Of a stretch of DNA of 58,916 bases, positions 45,481 through 53,599 are shown one piece after another. The stretch lies in assembly GCA_022545705.1 (NCBI GenBank), contig JACZQN010000002.1, positions 1-58,916 of the forward strand. Reading direction: 5' to 3'. Position 1 is the stretch's first letter. Each line of letters starts with the position of its first letter. The position numbers and the translations under genes were made by a program. The DNA is from Nitrospirota bacterium. GTDB taxonomy: Bacteria > Nitrospirota > Nitrospiria > Nitrospirales > Nitrospiraceae. Under the pieces are notes generated by a model, which was not told the origin of the DNA, searched no databases, and saw nothing but the letters and a program-made list of their open reading frames with translations.

Positions 45481-45561
45481 GGTAAAAGGGCAAAGGTAAA
45501 AGGTAAAAGTGAATTGCGACAACGCTCCAGTTTTTTACTTTTGCCTTTTTACTTTTTACTT
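45481..45561. repeat. Heptamer array pair (GGTAAAA / TTTTTAC word)
   Basis: The left array is GGTAAAA, GGGCAAA, GGTAAAA, GGTAAAA (45481-45508). The right array is TTTTTAC, TTTTGCC, TTTTTAC, TTTTTAC (45532-45559). Both have an exact seven-base period, the arms are inverted, and 23 bases separate them. The right arm contains the rpsP stop and its last Lys codons. A close relative sits at 50360-50455. Confidence 0.8.
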
Positions 45562-45815
45562 GCGGCGCTTTTGCCGAGGATGCCCGAGCGTCGGAGTAAC
45601 GTCCGCACCGTCACCGTAGGCTGAGCGCCTTTTCTCAACCAGTCGAGGATCCGCTCCTCTTTGAGTTCGGTCACAGCCGGATTTTTCAACGGGTCATACG
45701 TGCCCAGCACCTCAAGATAGCGCCCGTCTCTGGGCATGCGCGAATCCGCCGCCACCACCCGGTAAAACGGCCGCTTATGTCGTCCTGTCCGTGTCAATCG
45801 TAAACGAACTGCCAC
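45549..45815 (-). CDS. rpsP: 30S ribosomal protein S16
   Basis: An 88-aa S16. MAVRLRLTRTGRHKRPFYRVVAADSR is the standard N-terminus, and RYLEVLGTYDPLKNPA and ERILDWLRKGAQPTVTVRTLLRRSGI follow. The final SKK is encoded within the heptamer array that begins at the stop. It lies between ffh and rimM as in many bacteria. Confidence 0.96.
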   Translation of the reverse strand: MAVRLRLTRTGRHKRPFYRVVAADSRMPRDGRYLEVLGTYDPLKNPAVTELKEERILDWLRKGAQPTVTVRTLLRRSGILGKSAASKK

Positions 45816-45881
45816 GTCTGTTTCTCCTCCCTCGAGTTCAAGGCTCAGGTTGAGCCTGCTGCCCAGCCTCGGCCGAAACCC

Positions 45882-47228
45882 TCAAAATGACCGCATCGCG
45901 TGCGCGAGTTGTCGCCTCCCGCCTCCGGCGGCCAGGGTCTTCATCATTTTGCGAGAGGCCAAAAACTGCTTGATCAACCGGTTGACCTCCTGCACGCTGG
46001 TCCCGCTGCCTCGCGCGATCCGTTTCTTTCGGCTGCCGTTGATGACCGTATGGTCACGCCGTTCACGGCGGGTCATTGAATCGACGATCGCCACCACGCG
46101 CTTGATCTCTCGCTCAGGCGCGCCCCCGGCTGCCACCTCTTTGAGGCGCTGCCCACCAGGAAGCATGTCCAAGATCTGATCCAGTGAGCCCATGCGATTG
46201 ACCTGTCCAATCTGATCGCGGAAATCTTCGAGCGTAAATGTCTTCGAGGTGAGCTTTCTCTGAATCGCTTCCGCTTGCTCACGGGAATAGGCTTCCTGAG
46301 CCTTCTCGATCAGCGAAAGGACATCTCCCATCCCAAGAATACGCGACGCCATCCGGTCCGGATGGAACACCTCCAGCGCGTCCAGCTTTTCCCCAACGCC
46401 CAGGAATTTCACCGGCCGGCCCGTCACCGCACGGATCGAGAGCACGGCTCCGCCTCGCGCGTCGCCTTCTACCTTTGTCAGAATGACGCCTGTCAGTCCA
46501 ACGCGCTGATCGAACCGCTCTGCGCTCGCCACAGCATCCTGGCCGGTCATCGCATCCACGACGAGCAGGACTTCGTGAGGCGTGATGGCCTGCTTGACGG
46601 CTGCGAGCTCGTCCATCAGCTCCTCATCAACGTGCAGGCGTCCGCCGGTGTCGAGGACCACCACGTCGTGGCCCTGGTCGCGGCCGCGCGCCACACCCTC
46701 CACGCACGCGTGTACCACGTCCTCGACTGATGTGCCGACTCGGCCCGCCCGATGCACGGGCACCTCGAGGCTCGCGCCAAGACTCACTAACTGCTCGGCG
46801 GCCGCAGGCCGACGCGGGTCAGCCGCGACGAGCAGCACTCGCCTCCCCTGCTGCTTGAAAAGGCGTGCGAGCTTCCCGCATGTCGTCGTCTTGCCCACTC
46901 CCTGCAAGCCGACCATCAGGATCACGGTCGGCGGATCAGAAGCCAGCGCCAAGCCGCTTTGCTCCCGGCCCATTAACTCCCGCAGTTCCTCCCAGACCAG
47001 CTTCACCACCTGATGCCCTGGTGTAAGACTCTGGAGCACTTCCTGGCCGACCGCCTTGGCGCGGACGCGATCGATAAAGTCCTTGACGATTTTGAAATTG
47101 ACGTCCGCCTCAAGTAGCGCCAGGCGAACTTCCTTGAGCCCGTCGGCGATGTTCTGCTCCGTCAACACTCCCTGGCCGCGGAGTTTCTTGAAGATCTTCT
47201 CGAACTTTGCGCTCAGGGTGTCGAGCAT
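45882..47228 (-). CDS. ffh: Signal recognition particle GTPase Ffh
   Basis: A 448-aa protein from ATG 47228 (MLDTLSAKFEKIFKKLRGQG). The N domain (1-95), the G domain with P-loop VGLQGVGKTTTCGKLA, the segments VLLVAADPRRPAA and VVLDTGGRLHVDEELM, and the methionine-rich M domain with GSRKKRIARGSGTSVQEVNRL that binds 4.5S RNA are all visible. It targets nascent membrane proteins to the Sec translocon. It leads the ribosomal and division operon. Confidence 0.96.
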   Translation of the reverse strand: MLDTLSAKFEKIFKKLRGQGVLTEQNIADGLKEVRLALLEADVNFKIVKDFIDRVRAKAVGQEVLQSLTPGHQVVKLVWEELRELMGREQSGLALASDPPTVILMVGLQGVGKTTTCGKLARLFKQQGRRVLLVAADPRRPAAAEQLVSLGASLEVPVHRAGRVGTSVEDVVHACVEGVARGRDQGHDVVVLDTGGRLHVDEELMDELAAVKQAITPHEVLLVVDAMTGQDAVASAERFDQRVGLTGVILTKVEGDARGGAVLSIRAVTGRPVKFLGVGEKLDALEVFHPDRMASRILGMGDVLSLIEKAQEAYSREQAEAIQRKLTSKTFTLEDFRDQIGQVNRMGSLDQILDMLPGGQRLKEVAAGGAPEREIKRVVAIVDSMTRRERRDHTVINGSRKKRIARGSGTSVQEVNRLIKQFLASRKMMKTLAAGGGRRQLAHAMRSF

Positions 47229-47279
47229 GCAGGGTGCTCCGATCGCCGCGAAAAAGTTAAACAAAGCCAATCGGATTAG

Positions 47280-47306
47280 TTTATATAACGCAGTGAATCA
47301 AGTCAA
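47280..47306 (-). promoter_or_regulatory. Putative promoter of the ffh operon
   Basis: On the minus strand TTGACT (47306-47301) precedes an AT-rich -10 region with overlapping choices: TATAAA (spacer 15) or TAAACT (spacer 17) within 47278-47285. The leader to the ffh ATG is about 45 bases. Confidence 0.5.
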
Positions 47307-47316
47307 GGTCAGCCAG

Positions 47317-48237
47317 TCATATGCGACAAGAATCGTCGTCCTCTCGCGACGGACGAGGCGGCTGCATCACAGCAGCAGCTCGTCGGGCAGCATCAGGCGT
47401 CTCCTCGAACAACACTTCCAAGAGCACGCTCACTTCTTGAGGCGAGATCCGATGCGAGGGGGCAAGGTACCGCTTCTGAGTGACAGCTCTCTCCGCAGGG
47501 TCCTCGGGTTCATAGTATCCGATGAGGAGACCTTCTCGGTCCGCCTGGTGCAACCTCGTGAGCCATTCCGACTTCGTGACAGGTCTCTCTAGCCCTTGGG
47601 GGTCCAACGTCTCGTCTAGTTGGAGTGTGGTCCAAATCGCCCATCCCACGAACACGGCCCAGGTCTCATTCAACGCCTCCCAGGATTCATGTTCAGTCAA
47701 TAGCCGGAGCTCCGTCGCCGACTTGCGCTGTATGATGGGTGTAATGAGGACCACTTCGTAGCGACACCGTCGCTGCTGCTGCGCAAGGATCAACAAGCGG
47801 GCCATGTCCTGATGGGTCGCTGTCCGCGCAGGGTGCGTACGGATGTAATCCATATAGGCGTGGAAAAGCTCATGATAGAGTGTTCCCAATTCCTGGTGGG
47901 TCAACCGGCTGAGCGGCCTGAGCACTCCGCCGGCTGCGTTGAACGACAGGGACCGGTTCAGCACCATCCGATGTTGTTCGGGATCGTATTCCGCTGCGTA
48001 TCGCTGCAGGTCCTCGAATTCCAGCGTCACGAAGTCGTGGGGGACTTGGCGCAGAAACCTCGTGGGGAGACCAAGCGCGCTGGCCTGCGTAATCAGAGTC
48101 AACCAAGGACTGCGGGACTTGTGGGAGGGCGCTGTCTGCGCCGCCGATCCGCCATCAGCTCCGATCCACACCGCAGGGATCAGCCAGCAGACAAGAATGG
48201 CAATCCCGAGCCGGCACCGAGCCTTATGGCCATCCAT
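47317..48237 (-). CDS. Putative secreted HExxH metalloprotease-like protein
   Basis: A 306-aa protein from ATG 48237, whose start lies inside the end of the helicase gene. A signal peptide spans about residues 9-33. LYHELFHAYMDYI (His122, Glu123, His126) is an HExxH zinc motif, and ALNETWAVFVGWA about 60 residues later could give a third ligand Glu. I do not recognise the family. It could be a periplasmic peptidase, but residues beyond the zinc motif are not assignable, and the HExxH could be coincidental. Confidence 0.7.
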   Translation of the reverse strand: MDGHKARCRLGIAILVCWLIPAVWIGADGGSAAQTAPSHKSRSPWLTLITQASALGLPTRFLRQVPHDFVTLEFEDLQRYAAEYDPEQHRMVLNRSLSFNAAGGVLRPLSRLTHQELGTLYHELFHAYMDYIRTHPARTATHQDMARLLILAQQQRRCRYEVVLITPIIQRKSATELRLLTEHESWEALNETWAVFVGWAIWTTLQLDETLDPQGLERPVTKSEWLTRLHQADREGLLIGYYEPEDPAERAVTQKRYLAPSHRISPQEVSVLLEVLFEETPDAARRAAAVMQPPRPSREDDDSCRI

Positions 48238-50230
48238 GCGATTCTCTCTCCTCAACGAGGGTCCATGTCTCGAGGAAAGAGGGGGAGACCTCATCCAGGA
48301 ACCGTGAGGGCCTGGACAGCATCGATCCGGTGCTCCTGTCATACACGTTGATGGGATAGGTTAAATGGAGGAATCGCTTCGCGCGGGTGACCGCGACATA
48401 ACACAGTCGCCGCTCTTCTTCCAACTCCTCCTCAGTCAGGAAGGAATATGCGGACGGAAAGCGCCCGTCCACGAACCAGATCAGGAAGACGCACTGCCAC
48501 TCGAGCCCCTTTGCTGAATGAATCGTGGAGAGCACGAGCCGTTCGTCATCGCGCTCCACCCCCTCGACGTCAACGACGCTCCCATCCGGAGGCTCTAACG
48601 CCAGATCGGACAGGAATTCCCCGAGCGTCTCGTATCGCTCTGCCATGGCGTAGAGATGCTCCAGATCCCGCATCCGCTTCGGATAATCGTCGTACTGCTC
48701 CTTCAGGATGGGCAGGTAGTACTCATACATCTCGTTGACCTTCTCTGCGGGCGCCATCGAGGAACGGCGGGCGACGTCCTCCAGCACCCGCGCCAGATCT
48801 TTCAGCCTCCGTGAAAACCGCCCGCCGACCTCCCCGAGCACGTCGTGCGGGCGATCAGCTCTCAGAAGAGACCCGATCAGATCCCTGGCCTTCTTGGGGC
48901 CAATGCCCTCGACCAGCAGGAGGAGGCGATTCCAGCTGACCGCATCCAGCGGATTTTCGAGGACCCGGAGATGGGCCAGCAGATCCTTCACGTGCGCGGT
49001 CTCAATGAACTTGAACCCGCCGCGCTTCACGAACGGCAGCCCGCGGCGCGACAGTTCTATTTCCAGGTCGAACGAGTGGAAGCTGGACCGAAACAGGACT
49101 GCGATCTCATCGAGCGGGATGCCCTCTTCGCGTAGTTCCAGGATCTTTTGGGCGACGAACCGTGATTGGGCATTCTCCCCAACCGCCTGGACGAGGGCCG
49201 GCAGCGGCCCGTCCAGCTTCCGGGTGAAGAGGTGCTTGTTGTATTTCTCGGCCGCGCCCTGGATGATGTCGTTCGCAAGGTTCAGAATCGGCTGGGTGCT
49301 GCGGTAATTCTCCTCCAGCTTGTAGATCGCGGTCCCGGGAAACAACGTGGGGAATTCCATGATGTTGCGGAACGACGCGCCGCGGAATGCGTAGATGGAT
49401 TGTGAATCGTCGCCCACGACCATCACGTTGTCGTGGGTCAGAGCCAATTTTCGGATCAGCTCCGCCTGAAGACGGTTCGTATCCTGATATTCATCAACCA
49501 GAATGTACCGGTAGCGAGCCGAAATGGCCCGGCGTGATGCCTCGTCCACGCGAAGCAGTTCCCGGAGACTGACCAACAAATCATCATAGTCCAGCAGTTG
49601 GCGCTCCCGCTTGGCGGTCCGGTACGCGACCTTGAGCCGCTCGAGGTCATCCAGGTGCTCGGCAAAGTGGGTGAATTCGTTCAACACCACGTCTGTCAGA
49701 CTCTGGAGAGTATTCTCGGATTTGCTGAAGATCTCAGCGATCGTCCCCTTTCGAGGAAACCGCTTGTCCTTTTCATTCAACCCGAGCTGGGTGCGCAAAA
49801 GTCCGATCAGATCCTCCGAGTCGCCACGGTCCATAATCGTGAACCCTGGTTCCAGGTTGAGCGGACGTCCGAAGCGGCGCAGGAGAACGTTCGCGACGGA
49901 GTGAAAGGTCCCGCCGGCGACCCGCTCGCTCCGCCCTCCGATCAGGAGACCGACACGCTTCAACATCTCCTGCGCCGCCCTCCGCGTAAACGTGAGCAAC
50001 AGGATCGTCTCCGGATCGATGCCCGAGTCGATCAGGTACGCCACGCGGTACACGAGGGTCCGCGTTTTCCCACTCCCGGCGCCTGCGATGACCAGCGCCG
50101 GACCGTCCGGGGCCGTCACGGCCGCCAACTGCTGTGGATTCAGCGCCTGCGCATAGTCCACCGACAATTTCCGAGCGAGACCCTCCTCCGCCGATCGCCG
50201 GAGGACATAGGGTTTCATCTCCCGATCCAT
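48224..50230 (-). CDS. UvrD/PcrA-family 3'-5' DNA helicase
   Basis: A 668-aa SF1 helicase. ATG 50230 is chosen because GAGGAG lies eight bases upstream. Motif order is complete: Q-motif LNPQQLAAV, Walker A VIAGAGSGKTRTL, Walker B ILVDEYQDTNRLQ, motif III VVGDDSQSIYAFRGA, IV LEENYRST, V STIHSAKGLEW and VI CYVAVTRAK. It unwinds DNA in repair or removes bound proteins. It is shorter than UvrD (about 720 aa) and lacks the C-terminal RNA polymerase/UvrB binding tail. It is separated from the next plus gene by 285 bases. Confidence 0.92.
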   Translation of the reverse strand: MDREMKPYVLRRSAEEGLARKLSVDYAQALNPQQLAAVTAPDGPALVIAGAGSGKTRTLVYRVAYLIDSGIDPETILLLTFTRRAAQEMLKRVGLLIGGRSERVAGGTFHSVANVLLRRFGRPLNLEPGFTIMDRGDSEDLIGLLRTQLGLNEKDKRFPRKGTIAEIFSKSENTLQSLTDVVLNEFTHFAEHLDDLERLKVAYRTAKRERQLLDYDDLLVSLRELLRVDEASRRAISARYRYILVDEYQDTNRLQAELIRKLALTHDNVMVVGDDSQSIYAFRGASFRNIMEFPTLFPGTAIYKLEENYRSTQPILNLANDIIQGAAEKYNKHLFTRKLDGPLPALVQAVGENAQSRFVAQKILELREEGIPLDEIAVLFRSSFHSFDLEIELSRRGLPFVKRGGFKFIETAHVKDLLAHLRVLENPLDAVSWNRLLLLVEGIGPKKARDLIGSLLRADRPHDVLGEVGGRFSRRLKDLARVLEDVARRSSMAPAEKVNEMYEYYLPILKEQYDDYPKRMRDLEHLYAMAERYETLGEFLSDLALEPPDGSVVDVEGVERDDERLVLSTIHSAKGLEWQCVFLIWFVDGRFPSAYSFLTEEELEEERRLCYVAVTRAKRFLHLTYPINVYDRSTGSMLSRPSRFLDEVSPSFLETWTLVEERESHGWP

Positions 50231-50359
50231 AAGACCGTCTCCTCGCACAAGCACGAAATTCCTCCCCGGAGGAGCAGGAATGTGCTACCTGCATGCTCTC
50301 CGAATCGCTGCGCTGTATAGCACACCGCTCCCCCGGGCGCAATCACTGCCGCCCGCGAA

Positions 50360-50455
50360 GGTAAAAGGTCAAAGGGCAAAAGTAAAAAGGCAAAAAAACT
50401 GTTCCCTCCACACTTTTACCTTTTACCTTTGCCCTTTTACCTTTGCCCTTTTGCC
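50360..50455. repeat. Heptamer array pair (GGTAAAA word), second copy
   Basis: The left array has GGTAAAA, GGTCAAA, GGGCAAA, AGTAAAA, AGGCAAA (50360-50394). The right array has TTTTACC, TTTTACC, TTTGCCC, TTTTACC, TTTGCCC, TTTTGCC (50414-50455). The arms are inverted, in exact seven-base steps, 19 bases apart. It lies between the divergent uvrD-like and 282-aa genes, just upstream of the latter's promoter. Confidence 0.8.
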
Positions 50456-50460
50456 TTACT

Positions 50461-50488
50461 TGGACACCGCTCCACGGTGGTATATAAT
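50461..50488 (+). promoter_or_regulatory. Promoter of the 282-aa gene
   Basis: TGGACA (50461-50466), a 16-base spacer and a perfect TATAAT (50483-50488). The start is near 50495, leaving a leader of about 20 bases with GAGAGG ahead of the ATG at 50516. Confidence 0.65.
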
Positions 50489-50515
50489 GTGGCCTTTAGC
50501 TTGTGAGAGGCGTTC

Positions 50516-51364
50516 ATGGCGGTGTCCCAAACTCCGTTGTCGGGAGTCCTCCGAGATCTGGCGTCATTGATGATGACGGTGGCAGGCGAATCCGTCACCA
50601 TGATCAAGCGGAGCGCCCCGGACCAGGCCATGAAACTCAAGAAGAGGCTGGAGTGGCAGATTTACTTGGAAGTCCTGAAGGTCCTGTTCAATTTGGCCGA
50701 TCGAATGTCGACTCTCTACCTACCGATTCAGGAGCAGTCGCATTTCATGGACAGCCTCGAGGGCGCCGTCACTCAACAACTGAAGAACGTCCTGGCGCCC
50801 GCGCTCGCTCCCGGTACCGATGACATGGAGATCACAGTCACGATCGGTCGCGCGGTCTCAGACAGCCGTGATCGGTACGAGCGATTCCGCTTCCTGGTCA
50901 GTGAGGAAAGTCCCGCCAAGGACGAATACTTTAAGGCCTTTGGCGAGCAGGTCGCGCACATGATGGACGCGAAGGACAACGGACAGGTCATTTCCACTGC
51001 GACGCTGTGCGCGACCACCGTCATCCCCGTGATGAAAGCTCTGTTCGAAGCGGCTCAGAAAACGTGGGCTTCCCCTCAGGGGGCGGGAGCGACACCCGGG
51101 TCGGATGCCCAGCCTGCCCCGAGCCCCGCGAGTGGTGGCAACGACAACGAGATCAAGTTGATCAGCGTCATGTCGACCATCGAAGGAGAAGAGGTCGAAA
51201 CGCGCTGGGGCCTCCACCCCCGGTTCAGACAGGATTTAAAAAAGGAACACATGCAGGAACTGTCGGGACTCATGAACCGCATCACCCGGATCCTCGGAGG
51301 ACGGTACGCAGCCGTGGCCTTTTCCCAGGACTGGGCTTCCTGGCACGAGAGCGGCCACGCCTGA
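50516..51364 (+). CDS. Conserved-looking hypothetical protein, 282 aa
   Basis: I do not recognise this family. The protein is soluble with no signal peptide. The first 190 residues look helical (DLASLMMTVAGESVTMIKR, KRLEWQIYLEVLKVLFNLADRM), then a Pro/Ala/Gly/Ser linker (about 185-205), then a C-terminal part ending RILGGRYAAVAFSQDWASW. A clear promoter and GAGAGG ribosome-binding site precede the ATG. It lies just before glgP, so a carbohydrate-storage link is possible but unproven. Confidence 0.75.
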   Translation: MAVSQTPLSGVLRDLASLMMTVAGESVTMIKRSAPDQAMKLKKRLEWQIYLEVLKVLFNLADRMSTLYLPIQEQSHFMDSLEGAVTQQLKNVLAPALAPGTDDMEITVTIGRAVSDSRDRYERFRFLVSEESPAKDEYFKAFGEQVAHMMDAKDNGQVISTATLCATTVIPVMKALFEAAQKTWASPQGAGATPGSDAQPAPSPASGGNDNEIKLISVMSTIEGEEVETRWGLHPRFRQDLKKEHMQELSGLMNRITRILGGRYAAVAFSQDWASWHESGHA

Positions 51365-51433
51365 ACATCCACGGGCATTCCTTACACTGGCCCCTCTTGC
51401 ATCACGCCGCGACACAACTATAATTGGAACAGC

Positions 51434-53599
51434 GTGCACGAGAGTCACCAGGCAAGCGGAATTCCAGTCACTCTGCCAGGGGGGCTGGTTCGCCTCCAAG
51501 AGTTGGCTCACAACCTCTGGTGGAGCTGGCAGCCTGAGGCACGTCGCCTGTTTGAAGGCATCGATCCGATCCTCTGGCAACTCACCCACCACAATCCAGT
51601 CAAGCTTCTTCAAGACGTGAAGCCCGAGCGGCTCACCGGTCTGAACGAAGATCCTGTGTTCATCCGACGGTACTCGGCCGTCCTGAAATCGTATGACGAC
51701 TACATGGCGGCTTCGTCCACATGGTTTTCATCCCACTCTCCTCAGAGCCCGCAGACCTTGATCGCCTATTTTTCGGCAGAGTTTGGGATCCACAACTCGA
51801 TTCCAATATACAGCGGCGGGCTAGGGATCCTGGCGGGCGATTACTGCAAGGAAGCCAGCGACCTGGGCATCCCGCTTGTGGCACTCGGGTTCATGTATCC
51901 GCAGGGCTATTTCCACCAGCGGATCTCACCCGAAGGATGGCAGGAGGCTGAATACGAACCCTTCAACCAGGTCGAGTCCCCGATCGACGTCGCCTCGACA
52001 CCTTCCGGCAGCCCCTGCCTGGTGAGAATTGAAATGCCCGGCCGGACCGTCGTCGCTGTGGTCCGCCAAATCCGAGTGGGACGGGTGCGACTCTACCTCC
52101 TCGACACGAACGTGACCGACAATGCTCCGGGTGACCGCGAACTCTGCGGTCGCTTGTACGGCGGGGATCAGGAGGTCCGCCTGCGCCAGGAAATCCTGCT
52201 GGGAATCGGCGGTGTACGGGTGCTCCGTGCGCTTGGGCTGGCGCCATCTGTGTGGCACGTGAACGAAGGTCATTCGGCGTTTCTGATCCTGGAGCGGCTC
52301 CGAGAGCTCGTGCAGGCCGGGCATTCCTATGCGGAGGCCGCAGCGCACGTCCGTCAGAGCACGGCGTTTACCACGCACACCCCGGTACCCGCTGGGCACG
52401 ACGTGTTTCCCCGCGACCTGATGGATCCTTATTTCCAGGGATATTGGGATCAACTAGGACTGACGCGCGAAGCGTTCCTTGAGTTGGGGACGCATCCGGA
52501 TTCCCCCGACGCTGGATTTAACATGACGGCGCTGGCGATGCGGATGTCCGGACACGTGAACGGGGTCAGCCGCGAGCACGGCCGGGTGTCCCGAGGCATG
52601 TGGCGCTCGCTCTGGCCTGGACTTCCCGAGGAACACGTGCCGATCCGGAGTGTGACGAACGGCATCCACGCGCCGACCTGGATCGCCGCGGAGATGAACG
52701 AGCTCTACAGCAAATACCTAGGGCCTGAATGGACGGAGCACGTGGATGACCCGGCGGTTTGGCAGCGCATCACGGACATCCCCGACGGTGAACTGTGGGC
52801 GGTCCGCCAAGCTCTGAAACGTAAGCTGATGAGCCACATCCGTGACCGTGCGCGAGCCGGCTGGCTTCAGGGAACACTCCACGCGTCGCAGGCACTCGCG
52901 AGCGGCACGTTGCTGGAGCCCGAGGCGCTCACAATCGGGTTCGCCCGCCGCTTCGCCACCTATAAGCGAGCCTCTCTTATCTTCAGCTCACTCGTCCGGC
53001 TTCAGCACCTCCTGCACGATCCCTGGCGACCTCTCCAGATCGTGTTTGCCGGCAAAGCGCACCCTGCCGATGAGCCGGGTCGGCTGTTCATTCACCAGGT
53101 CTATAGCTTCTGCAAGGACCATGGATTGGGCGGCCGCCTCGCCTTCTTGGAGGACTACGACATGCACACCGCCAAATATCTCGTCCAAGGAGTAGACGTG
53201 TGGCTCAACACGCCTCGCCCCCCCATGGAAGCCTGTGGAACCAGCGGCCAGAAGGCGGCTCTCAACGGCGTGCCGCACCTCAGTGTGTTGGACGGTTGGT
53301 GGCAGGAGGGCTACGACGGCGCGAACGGCTGGGCGATCCCTTCGGCACAGAATGCCAGCGACGCGGACGCCCAGGACAGGGAAGATGCCGAACACCTGTA
53401 CCGGATCCTCGAACAAGACGTCATTCCTCTCTACTACACGCGGGACAGGGACGGTATTCCCCGGGGATGGCTCCAGATCGTCAAGGATGCGATCCGCACG
53501 ACCGCGCCACGTTTCTGTGCCAGGCGGATGCTCAAGGAATATATGGAACTTCTCTACACCGACAGCACTCAGCGCGCCTCGCCTCGTCAGACCTCATGA
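51434..53599 (+). CDS. glgP: Alpha-glucan phosphorylase (GlgP-like)
   Basis: A 721-aa GT35 phosphorylase starting at GTG 51434. It carries the short N-terminal domain of the DUF3417-type family (LQELAHNLWWSWQPEARRLFE), then YFSAEFGIHNSIPIYSGGLGILAGDY and VWHVNEGHSAFLILE. Near the end MEACGTSGQKAALNGVPHLS holds the pyridoxal-phosphate Lys. It releases glucose-1-phosphate from glycogen or maltodextrin in the cytosol. GalU, in this window, can convert that product to UDP-glucose. Its stop overlaps the HEAT gene start (ATGA). The length is normal for this short-type phosphorylase. Confidence 0.9.
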   Translation: MHESHQASGIPVTLPGGLVRLQELAHNLWWSWQPEARRLFEGIDPILWQLTHHNPVKLLQDVKPERLTGLNEDPVFIRRYSAVLKSYDDYMAASSTWFSSHSPQSPQTLIAYFSAEFGIHNSIPIYSGGLGILAGDYCKEASDLGIPLVALGFMYPQGYFHQRISPEGWQEAEYEPFNQVESPIDVASTPSGSPCLVRIEMPGRTVVAVVRQIRVGRVRLYLLDTNVTDNAPGDRELCGRLYGGDQEVRLRQEILLGIGGVRVLRALGLAPSVWHVNEGHSAFLILERLRELVQAGHSYAEAAAHVRQSTAFTTHTPVPAGHDVFPRDLMDPYFQGYWDQLGLTREAFLELGTHPDSPDAGFNMTALAMRMSGHVNGVSREHGRVSRGMWRSLWPGLPEEHVPIRSVTNGIHAPTWIAAEMNELYSKYLGPEWTEHVDDPAVWQRITDIPDGELWAVRQALKRKLMSHIRDRARAGWLQGTLHASQALASGTLLEPEALTIGFARRFATYKRASLIFSSLVRLQHLLHDPWRPLQIVFAGKAHPADEPGRLFIHQVYSFCKDHGLGGRLAFLEDYDMHTAKYLVQGVDVWLNTPRPPMEACGTSGQKAALNGVPHLSVLDGWWQEGYDGANGWAIPSAQNASDADAQDREDAEHLYRILEQDVIPLYYTRDRDGIPRGWLQIVKDAIRTTAPRFCARRMLKEYMELLYTDSTQRASPRQTS

